This document shows, piece by piece, positions 1 to 5,378 of a DNA stretch of 6,779 bases (positions within the stretch are counted from its first letter, which is position 1; each line of letters opens with the position of its first letter). The notes below the pieces were generated by a model. The model saw nothing but the letters and a program-made list of their open reading frames with translations. It made no database searches and was not told the origin of the DNA. The stretch lies in contig JAKQSH010000067.1 of assembly GCA_029570245.1 (NCBI GenBank), positions 1 through 6,779 on the forward strand, read 5' to 3'. The DNA is from Deltaproteobacteria bacterium (GTDB lineage Bacteria > Myxococcota_A > SURF-8). Made by a program: the position numbers and the translations under genes.

Positions 1-1561
1 TTTCGAAGATTCGTCGCTGCCATACGGCGGGATCGGCATAGCGCGTATCGTGGCGCGCCCACTGGCGCTGAAGTTCGCCGTACAGGTGCTCGTTGGAAAC
101 AACTATGACGCCGGGTGCAGGAGCTTCTTTGCGCGGTGCGCACGGATCGGGCGGCAGTGCGTCGATAAACTGGCGGAAGGAGCCGACGAATATTTCCTGA
201 TCGCCGGCCAGCATTTCGATGATTTCGAGGTAAGCCTTTCCCAGTTCGGCGTAGGTTGCATTTCCGGGGTAGGATGTGCGATTGTGCCAGTTAATGGCTG
301 CAACTCCGCGATGGCGTTTGAGTTCTTCCACAAAAGAGCGCATTTCGGAGACGGCTCGCGCTGCGCTCATTCCTTTCTGATAGAAATAATTGCCGTCCAT
401 AACGGCGGACGGAATCTGCAGAATGGGCAGCGCGGTTTTTTTGCTGTGGTCGTATGGTCTGAACGGCAAGGCACATGAGAGACGCAGTCCGGGGCGATCA
501 TTGAAACCCAGAGATGTGTCGTATTCGAAACCGGCGGCGGCGTGCGCCTGCAGGGTGTTCCAGAAAGGATGACCGACGCGCCAGAAGTGGTGGCGCAGGC
601 CGTTTATCGCGCCGCCGGTGAATTTTTCGAGGAGCTTTTTCTCTTCTGAAAAAAGCTCGGCGGCGGCAGCGTTGTATGAGGCATGCAGGCCGATTTCGAA
701 GCCTTCGGCGCGCAGTGTGCGGAAAAGCTCCGCAAAACGCGGCGTGTCGATTGTGTAGTCAACATCCAGCGCGTGTTCGGATTTATCGTCGAGGTTCGAG
801 CGCGAAGCGAAAAACCATGTGGAGCGCAGACCGAGCTTTTTTTCGGCAGCCATGACATGCGGGAACATCCAGAAATCTTCTTCGCTTCCGGCGGCTTTTT
901 TTAGAAATTGAAGCTCCAGGCCCGCCAGACGGGCGGCGGCTTCTCCGACGCGCATTCTGCGCAGCGCGCCTTCAAGCATTTTCATACGATGCCGTATGTT
1001 GAGGTGGCTGACCTGATCGACATCGTGCGAGAGAATGACGGCGGCTTTGCAGCCTTCAGGCAGAAACGGACGGGTCTGCACGTCGAAATGCTTTTCGAGC
1101 CAGCGCGAAAAAACCAGCACATAGCGGTTTACCAGCGGTTTTTCGAGGATTTTCAGCCGATATTGCAGGCTGTTCAGAGCCGGAATGCGCCCGTGTTCGT
1201 CCAGCATGTCCTTACCGTAATCGGCGTGGGCTTCGTCCAGCAGCCAGAAGCGCATGGCGGTGACGATGTCGAAGCCCAGGTCGGCGTTCAGCGGAATGTC
1301 GCCGGAGAGTATGAATTCGTAATCGTCAAGCAGAGGTATGTTGCCGCCGTCGTACTTATCAATTTTCGGAATGTGCGGAGTCACTTCGGGCAGTCCCGGA
1401 GGCGTGCCGTATGTGAGGTCGAAAGCTGGACTTCCGCCGCCGACCGCTTCCAGACGGACGCCGGTGAAAGTGGACAGGAGACTGAGTAAGTATGTGAAGA
1501 CTCCGCTGTTGTCGTCGGTCAGAATTTTCAGCGAAGGGAATGAGTCGGCATGTTCCTGCAT
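1..1561 (-). CDS. Polysaccharide deacetylase family protein, multi-domain, 3' end outside window
   Basis: The frame stays open for 520 codons from the ATG at 1561 to the left edge, so the C-terminus is missing. Residues 1-160 form an N-terminal module whose DEHGR-x6-SL...LEKP pattern (121-142) resembles the domain (DUF7033-like) that often precedes this class of deacetylase. Residues 170-470 are a NodB/CE4-like domain: SHDVD (178-182) matches the catalytic-Asp motif, GLHASY (291-296) the metal-His motif, RHHFWR (323-328) the active-site Arg motif, and INWHN (423-427) the last His motif. Known members remove N- or O-acetyl groups from envelope or secreted glycans; the substrate here is unknown. 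After a Pro-rich linker (470-484) a new segment starts, beginning VIVVSNEHLYGE, that I do not recognise. No signal peptide is visible, suggesting a cytoplasmic protein. The start at 1561 is preferred because AGGGG lies 5 nt upstream; an in-frame ATG at 1594 lacks such a site. The gene is divergent from the glycosyltransferase gene. Confidence 0.85.
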   Translation of the reverse strand, partial: MQEHADSFPSLKILTDDNSGVFTYLLSLLSTFTGVRLEAVGGGSPAFDLTYGTPPGLPEVTPHIPKIDKYDGGNIPLLDDYEFILSGDIPLNADLGFDIVTAMRFWLLDEAHADYGKDMLDEHGRIPALNSLQYRLKILEKPLVNRYVLVFSRWLEKHFDVQTRPFLPEGCKAAVILSHDVDQVSHLNIRHRMKMLEGALRRMRVGEAAARLAGLELQFLKKAAGSEEDFWMFPHVMAAEKKLGLRSTWFFASRSNLDDKSEHALDVDYTIDTPRFAELFRTLRAEGFEIGLHASYNAAAAELFSEEKKLLEKFTGGAINGLRHHFWRVGHPFWNTLQAHAAAGFEYDTSLGFNDRPGLRLSCALPFRPYDHSKKTALPILQIPSAVMDGNYFYQKGMSAARAVSEMRSFVEELKRHRGVAAINWHNRTSYPGNATYAELGKAYLEIIEMLAGDQEIFVGSFRQFIDALPPDPCAPRKEAPAPGVIVVSNEHLYGELQRQWARHDTRYADPAVWQRRIFE

Positions 1562-1566
1562 GATTG

Positions 1567-1571
1567 CCCCT
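1567..1571 (-). promoter_or_regulatory. Ribosome-binding site deciding the deacetylase start
   Basis: Read on the minus strand, AGGGG is followed by a 5-nt spacer (CAATC) and then the ATG at 1561. The alternative in-frame ATG at 1594, 11 codons upstream, is preceded by CACTTGGCACACTT, which has no purine-rich Shine-Dalgarno match. This favours 1561 but does not exclude 1594. Confidence 0.5.
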
Positions 1572-1587
1572 GTTGTAATAAACGTTC

Positions 1588-1731
1588 TTGACATAAGTGT
1601 GCCAAGTGGGCCGCTTCAAAGCAAAGAAAAATCTGAAGATGCCTTCGAGGCGGGCTTTCAGAGAGCGCTTACAAGCATAAATTTCTTCTCAAATGCGTCT
1701 TGCGGCTATATTGTATGTGCGTTGACATAAG
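1588..1731 (+). repeat. Direct repeat pair TTGACATAAG in the divergent region
   Basis: The 10-mer TTGACATAAG occurs at 1588-1597 and again, in the same orientation, at 1722-1731, 134 bp apart. Both copies continue into TGT, the second after one extra G. The first six bases match the sigma-70 -35 consensus, but no -10 box follows either copy at 16-18 bp. The pair may mark binding sites for a regulator or may be chance. Confidence 0.4.
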
Positions 1732-1760
1732 GTGTCTTTTCGGCAGGGCGCGCGTATTTG

Positions 1761-1766
1761 AGAGGG
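1761..1766 (+). promoter_or_regulatory. Ribosome-binding site deciding the glycosyltransferase start
   Basis: AGAGGG lies 8 nt before the ATG at 1775. The open frame extends upstream to another ATG at 1700, but that would add 25 residues with no family resemblance (Cys- and Arg-rich) in front of the expected N-terminal strand MRILFTNQ. This site and that strand together support 1775. Confidence 0.6.
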
Positions 1767-1774
1767 CCGTATTC

Positions 1775-3013
1775 ATGCGCATACTGTTTACAAATCAGCT
1801 CTACGGGCAGGGCTTGTCCTCCGGGCATAATCTTTACGAACTGGCGCAGTATCTTGTAAAAGAGGCCGGGCACGAAGTGCATGTGCTCTGCGGACTGGCC
1901 GGATACGACGGCTCGCTGTCGGACCTGCCTTCTTCGCAACTGCAGGACGGCGTGCATGTTCACCGCACCCGCTGGGCGCGTTTCGGCAAGGCCGGCATGG
2001 CGGCCCGCCTGGCCGATTATTCGGCGTTCATGCTGGCCACTCTGCGCGAACTGCTGCACGCCGGGCGTTACGACGTGATAGTCAACCTGACCGATCCCCC
2101 TGTGGCGCCATGGGCGGGAACTCTGATGTCCCGAATTTACGGTGTTCCTCAGATAATCTGGTGTATGGACGTACATCCGGACGCCATGCTTGAACTGGGT
2201 CTGATATCGCCCGGCAACCCTGCGGCGCGGATGGCGGTTGCGGCGGCGCGGGCTTCGTTTACGGGAGCCGACGCTGTGGCGGCGGTGGGGCGCTGCATGC
2301 GCGAACGGCTTATTGCCAACGGCTGCAGTCCTGAGCGCGTGCAGGTCATTACGGTCTGGAACGACCGCAACGAACTTTTGCCGCTTGAACGCGAAGCGAA
2401 CCCGCTGCGGCGCGAACTGGGTCTTAACGACGAAACCGTCTTCATGTATTCGGGCAATATCGGCCTCATGCACGAGTTTCAGGATATTCTGGATGCGGCG
2501 CGCATTTTTCAGGACAGGCGGGATATTGTTTTTCTGTTTGTCGGCCAGGGGCGGCGTTTTACTGAGATAGAGGCGTTCCAGAAAAAGCATTCTTTGCCAA
2601 ACCTGCTGATACGCCCTTATTTTCCGCGTGAAAGACTGCGTGAGTCTCTGAGTGTGGGCGATGTTCACCTTATTACGCTGCGCGAGAAAGCCGTGGGTGT
2701 CTCTGTGCCGGGCAAACTCTATTCGGCCATGGCGGTAGCGCGCCCGGTGTTTTTCATCGGTTCGCGGAAATCCGAGGTTGCTCTGACGCTTGATGAAAGT
2801 TCTTCCGGCCTCTGTATCCGTCCCGGCGATGTCGCCGGACTTACGCAGGAAATACTGAAAGCTGTGCAGAATCGCGCAGCGCTTGAGACCATGGGGCGAG
2901 CGGGGCGGCGCGAATTCGAAGCGAAATACGAACGCGAGGTGTGCTGTCGGAGCTGGGCCGAACTCATTGAAAACACGGCGCAGGCCGGCGGACGGCGCAG
3001 AGGGCGGCCATGA
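1775..3013 (+). CDS. Glycosyltransferase family 4 (WbuB/WcaI-like)
   Basis: This 412-residue protein is a probable cytoplasmic GT-B glycosyltransferase that moves a sugar from a nucleotide donor onto a growing surface glycan. The N-terminal Rossmann half starts with MRILFTNQLY and includes the Gly-rich loop GQGLSSGHN (11-19), GHEVHVL (32-38) and a DPP segment (107-109). The C-terminal donor-binding half shows YSGNIG (225-230), FVGQG (255-259), PYFPRERL (281-288) and VPGKLYSAMA followed by RPV (311-325). The spacing fits WbuB/WcaI-type GT4 enzymes. The classic EX7E pair is not present: the equivalent positions appear to be V309 and S317, whereas K314 in the VPxKLY motif is kept as in that subgroup. 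Length is normal for the family (about 400). The basic tail GGRRRGRP is encoded over the ribosome-binding site of the next gene, which it overlaps by 4 bp. Donor, acceptor and linkage cannot be read from the sequence. Confidence 0.88.
   Translation: MRILFTNQLYGQGLSSGHNLYELAQYLVKEAGHEVHVLCGLAGYDGSLSDLPSSQLQDGVHVHRTRWARFGKAGMAARLADYSAFMLATLRELLHAGRYDVIVNLTDPPVAPWAGTLMSRIYGVPQIIWCMDVHPDAMLELGLISPGNPAARMAVAAARASFTGADAVAAVGRCMRERLIANGCSPERVQVITVWNDRNELLPLEREANPLRRELGLNDETVFMYSGNIGLMHEFQDILDAARIFQDRRDIVFLFVGQGRRFTEIEAFQKKHSLPNLLIRPYFPRERLRESLSVGDVHLITLREKAVGVSVPGKLYSAMAVARPVFFIGSRKSEVALTLDESSSGLCIRPGDVAGLTQEILKAVQNRAALETMGRAGRREFEAKYEREVCCRSWAELIENTAQAGGRRRGRP
2999..3004 (+). promoter_or_regulatory. 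Ribosome-binding site of the ligase gene, inside the glycosyltransferase gene
   Basis: AGAGGG ends 5 nt before the ATG at 3010. It lies within the last codons of the glycosyltransferase gene, next to an ATGA stop/start overlap (3010-3013). This arrangement is typical of translational coupling, so the two proteins are probably made together. Confidence 0.6.
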
Positions 3014-4341
3014 ACGATTCTTTTTTTCTGCTGCGCGATCTGGCTCCTCTGCTTGTTCCGCTGGGTGTTCTTGGAACACTGACGGCTTTTCTGCTTTTTT
3101 ACCGTTACCCCAGGCTGTCTCTTTTCGTTTATATTGCGGCGCTGCCGCTCTTCGAACTTTTCGTGGATTTCGGCTTTTTCAGAATGCGTCTCGACGATAT
3201 GACGGCCGTTCTGGGCATACTGGCCATGCTGGCGCGTCATGGCGTGCGCCCGCTGAACGGCATGAATGCGCGCACCGGCGGACTGCTGCGGGCCTACTTC
3301 GTGTGCATCGCCGTGCTTTGTACTTCGGCGGTGTACGGTTATCTGCTGTATCATCGCATAAACGTGTACGACACCGGACGAGTAATCGGCAACTTTGTGA
3401 AAACGATTTTTCTGCTTCTGGCTATTCGCGACCGTGAGGATTTCGTTTTTGTTCTGAAGGTTTACGTGGTGGTGTTTTTCCTTACCGGAATTTACTATTA
3501 CGTGCCGGTAATGCAGGAATTGCAGCATATTACGAACCGTTATCAGGCCAAAAAGAGCATCCGCACCCGTGACATGAGCATCAACGCCAATACTTACGGC
3601 TATTATCTGTCGATCGCCGTAATGTTTCTGGTCTTCATTCAGGAGCAGGGCAAAGACCTGTATTCGCGCCGCCACGCGCTTTTCAACAACATGATGCTTC
3701 TGTTCTTTCTGCTGATTATGGCCAGTCTGTTCTTCCGCATGTCGCTTATTGCGGCGCTGCTGGTTTTTCTTTATTCCCAGATTATCAGAAAGCGGGCCGC
3801 GCTGATATTCGTCGTTCTGCTTTCTATGATCGTTACGCTTTTTGCCGCCTCATATATTTTTGATTATATCCAGACATTCGATCCAACCGATATCGGCGAC
3901 CGATACGGACGTTTCTGGCAAGGTATAGCGCTTTTCAGAGAAAGACCGCTGTTCGGACACGGACTGGGTCAGGAACTGTACCTTATTCCCCTCACAAGCT
4001 CGCATAATCCGGTTTCCATGAATCTTGCTGAAACCGGCCTGATCGGCTTTTCGACACTGGTTATTTTCATGGTGAAACTCATAAGGAACCTTTACCGCTT
4101 CAGCCTCTCGCATGTGCCGTTTCATATTCCGTTTGCAATGATGCTGGCGCTTCTGCTGCTTATTTCTCCGACTCCGGCAATATGGGTGGACAAAACCAGC
4201 ATGTTCCTTATGAGCATGCTGATTGTCTACTCCGTTGTATGCGCACGCGAAGAAATGCAGGCCGAAGAAGTCGAAGAAACAGCCCAACCCGACGATGCTG
4301 CAGGCGCCGTGCCGGACGGCCGTTTTTCGAGTAATTACTAG
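3010..4341 (+). CDS. O-antigen ligase / polymerase family membrane protein (WaaL/Wzy-like)
   Basis: This 443-residue protein has about 11-13 hydrophobic segments (for example 11-30, 36-56, 93-113, 147-165, 197-212, 225-258, 263-285, 335-356, 372-391, 395-412), so it is an inner-membrane protein. A large loop at 286-334, predicted periplasmic, carries the O-antigen ligase (PF04932-type) signature: RYGRFWQGIALF (298-309), the PLFGHGLG stretch (313-320), then HN at 332-333 and the LAETGLIGF stretch (339-347). Arg and His residues in this loop are important for WaaL activity in studied members; R298, R301 and H332 are the likely counterparts. The family either ligates lipid-linked glycan to lipid A core or another acceptor, or polymerises repeat units; sequence alone does not separate these. 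The C-terminal tail (413-443) is acidic and polar (EEMQAEEVEE). It is coupled by a 4-bp overlap to the glycosyltransferase, pointing to the same glycan pathway. Its stop lies 14 bp from the recR stop. Confidence 0.85.
   Translation: MNDSFFLLRDLAPLLVPLGVLGTLTAFLLFYRYPRLSLFVYIAALPLFELFVDFGFFRMRLDDMTAVLGILAMLARHGVRPLNGMNARTGGLLRAYFVCIAVLCTSAVYGYLLYHRINVYDTGRVIGNFVKTIFLLLAIRDREDFVFVLKVYVVVFFLTGIYYYVPVMQELQHITNRYQAKKSIRTRDMSINANTYGYYLSIAVMFLVFIQEQGKDLYSRRHALFNNMMLLFFLLIMASLFFRMSLIAALLVFLYSQIIRKRAALIFVVLLSMIVTLFAASYIFDYIQTFDPTDIGDRYGRFWQGIALFRERPLFGHGLGQELYLIPLTSSHNPVSMNLAETGLIGFSTLVIFMVKLIRNLYRFSLSHVPFHIPFAMMLALLLLISPTPAIWVDKTSMFLMSMLIVYSVVCAREEMQAEEVEETAQPDDAAGAVPDGRFSSNY
4306..4327 (+). terminator. 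Possible intrinsic terminator inside the 3' end of the ligase gene
   Basis: GCCGT (4306-4310), loop GCCGG and ACGGC (4316-4320) form a 5-bp GC-rich stem, followed after CG by five T residues (4323-4327). It resembles a short Rho-independent terminator for the plus-strand operon, but it sits before the stop codon at 4339-4341, so termination there would remove the last codons. The stem is short and the role uncertain. Confidence 0.3.
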
Positions 4342-4355
4342 ACGCCGACGTTATG

Positions 4356-4955
4356 TCAGAGGTCGCGCCGTCCGTCCATGGCGCGTGATATCGTAACGCC
4401 GTCGATGTATTCGAGGTTGCCGCCCATGGGCACGCCTGAGGCCAGACGCGTCACGCGTATGCCGGACTCGGCCAGCATGCGGCGGATATACAGCGCGGTT
4501 GCGTCGCCTTCGACCGTGGGATTGGTGGCAATGATTATTTCATCGGCCTGCCCGTCTGCCACGCGCTTCGAAAGCTCGCGCAGGCGGATGTCGTCCGGCG
4601 AGACGCCGTTGATGGGGCTGATGGCTCCACCCAGAACATGGTAAAGTCCGCGATAAACGTTCGAGCTTTCGATGGCCAGCAGGTCGGGTACGCGCTCTAC
4701 CACCGCAATGACACGCCGTTCGCGGTGTTCGTCGGCGCATATGCGGCACAGGCCCTCGCCGCTGGTGAAGTTTCCGCACAATTCGCAATGGCGGATGCTG
4801 CGCCTGGCCTCGGTAAGCGCCGAGGCCAGCTCTTCGGCCAGCCCGCCGGAATCCTGCACCAGATGCATTGCCAGCCGCGTAGCGGACTTGCGCCCGATGC
4901 TCGGCAGGTGCGAAAGCAGGTCGATCAAATGTTCAATCGGATCGCGCGAAGTCAT
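4356..4955 (-). CDS. recR: Recombination mediator protein RecR
   Basis: RecR works with RecF and RecO to load RecA onto single-stranded DNA covered by SSB during gap repair; it forms a ring-like DNA clamp in the cytoplasm. The 199-residue length is typical. An N-terminal helix-hairpin-helix is visible at 10-30 (LPSIGRKSATRLAMHL), a four-Cys zinc finger at C57, C60, C70 and C73, a Toprim domain from about 80 to 172 with VVERVPDLLAIE (85-96) and ATNPTVEGDATALYI (143-157), and the conserved C-terminal GVPMGGNLEYIDG (174-186). All key residues appear intact. The ATG at 4955 is preceded at 5 nt by AGGAA (4961-4965). It follows ybaB by 45 bp on the same strand, the common dnaX-ybaB-recR order. No terminator with a T-run is visible past its stop, so its transcript may run into the convergent ligase gene. 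Confidence 0.97.
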   Translation of the reverse strand: MTSRDPIEHLIDLLSHLPSIGRKSATRLAMHLVQDSGGLAEELASALTEARRSIRHCELCGNFTSGEGLCRICADEHRERRVIAVVERVPDLLAIESSNVYRGLYHVLGGAISPINGVSPDDIRLRELSKRVADGQADEIIIATNPTVEGDATALYIRRMLAESGIRVTRLASGVPMGGNLEYIDGVTISRAMDGRRDL

Positions 4956-4984
4956 GGCGTTTCCTGAATGGAGAGAGGATCAAA

Positions 4985-5013
4985 GGGGTGATGTTTTTTC
5001 TCAGAACATCCCC
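4985..5013. other. Inverted repeat at the ybaB-recR junction
   Basis: GATGTT (4990-4995) pairs with AACATC (5005-5010) around a 9-nt loop. After a one-base bulge (T4989) the stem continues with GGG against CCC (5011-5013). It spans the ybaB stop codon (5001-5003). No T-run follows on the minus strand, so it is more likely an intercistronic mRNA structure than a terminator, or it may be chance. Confidence 0.3.
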
Positions 5014-5315
5014 GGAATCTTCATGCCGCCCGTTACGCCCGACATTTTTTCGGACACCAGTTCCGATACTTTATCGAGCGCGGTATTGACCGCCGCAGAA
5101 ATCAGGTCCTGCAACATTTCTATGTCGTTCGGATCGACTACTTCTTTTTCGAGTTTTATGCCGACTACACGGTTCTTGCCGTTCACTGTGGCCGTCACCA
5201 TGCCGCCGCCCGCCTGACCTTCGGCGGTCACTTCGTCGAGTTCTTCCTGAACCTTGGCCAGTCTGGCCTGCATCTGCTGCACCTGACGCAGCATGGCCTG
5301 CATATTGTTTTTCAT
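5001..5315 (-). CDS. ybaB: YbaB/EbfC family nucleoid-associated protein
   Basis: This small DNA-binding protein (104 residues, normal for the family) forms a dimer shaped like tweezers that binds DNA across the nucleoid; its exact cellular role is unsettled, though its place beside recR has suggested a link to recombination or repair. The sequence shows the family pattern: a Gln/Met-rich first helix (NMQAMLRQVQQMQARLAKVQEE), the turn at GQAGGGMV (33-40), a central sheet with NGKNRVVGIKL (45-55), the conserved VVDPNDIEMLQDLI stretch (59-72), the AAVNTAL helix (74-80) and a Met/Gly/Pro-rich tail ending in GMF. The start is set by a strong AAGGAGG site 5 nt upstream. It lies 63 bp after dnaX and 45 bp before recR on the same strand, which implies cotranscription. 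Confidence 0.96.
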   Translation of the reverse strand: MKNNMQAMLRQVQQMQARLAKVQEELDEVTAEGQAGGGMVTATVNGKNRVVGIKLEKEVVDPNDIEMLQDLISAAVNTALDKVSELVSEKMSGVTGGMKIPGMF

Positions 5316-5320
5316 TTCTT

Positions 5321-5327
5321 CCTCCTT
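5321..5327 (-). promoter_or_regulatory. Strong Shine-Dalgarno site of ybaB
   Basis: Read on the minus strand, AAGGAGG is followed by AAGAA and the ATG at 5315. It is the best ribosome-binding site in the window and fits an abundant nucleoid protein made independently of dnaX translation. Confidence 0.7.
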
Positions 5328-5344
5328 AAAAATCCGGCGCCGGA
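5328..5344 (-). other. GC-rich palindrome with T-run before the ybaB ribosome-binding site
   Basis: TCCGGCGCCGGA (5333-5344) is a perfect 12-bp palindrome. On the minus strand it is followed at once by TTTTT (5332-5328) and then the ybaB Shine-Dalgarno site. As RNA it can form only a 4-bp stem with a 4-nt loop, so it would be a weak terminator or attenuator between dnaX and ybaB; as DNA it could be a protein-binding site. Function is not established. Confidence 0.35.
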
Positions 5345-5378
5345 ATCAGTGAAGTTCCCGGCATGTGTTTATTTGGTT

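Larger units (their letters stand above)
1562..1774. promoter_or_regulatory. Divergent intergenic control region
   Basis: This 213-bp non-coding stretch separates the divergent deacetylase and glycosyltransferase genes and must hold, or lie downstream of, the promoters for both. It is visibly richer in A and T than the flanking genes. It contains a direct repeat of TTGACATAAG (1588 and 1722). A weak plus-strand -10 candidate, TATATT, lies at 1707-1712, but no good -35 box stands at the matching distance. A near-palindrome, AAGTGGGCCGCTT, spans 1604-1616. No small gene, RNA gene or riboswitch could be recognised. The regulatory role is inferred from gene orientation; no individual promoter is firmly supported. 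Confidence 0.45.

Noticed and set aside
908..1489. 193-codon open frame on the plus strand inside the deacetylase gene
   Set aside because: It lies opposite the conserved SHDVD and N-terminal module of the deacetylase and shows no known motif or ribosome-binding site.
1700..1774. N-terminal extension of the glycosyltransferase from the ATG at 1700
   Set aside because: The 25 extra residues do not look like a GT-B start or a signal peptide, and a good ribosome-binding site stands before the ATG at 1775.
1706..3079. 457-codon open frame on the minus strand across the glycosyltransferase gene
   Set aside because: Its product is rich in Arg, His and Pro without recognisable motifs, and it lies exactly opposite a gene with clear GT4 motifs. 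It is a codon-bias shadow.
2719..3675. 318-codon open frame on the minus strand across the glycosyltransferase-ligase junction
   Set aside because: The product is Gln/His/Arg-rich with no family pattern and spans two well-supported genes on the other strand; it is a shadow frame.
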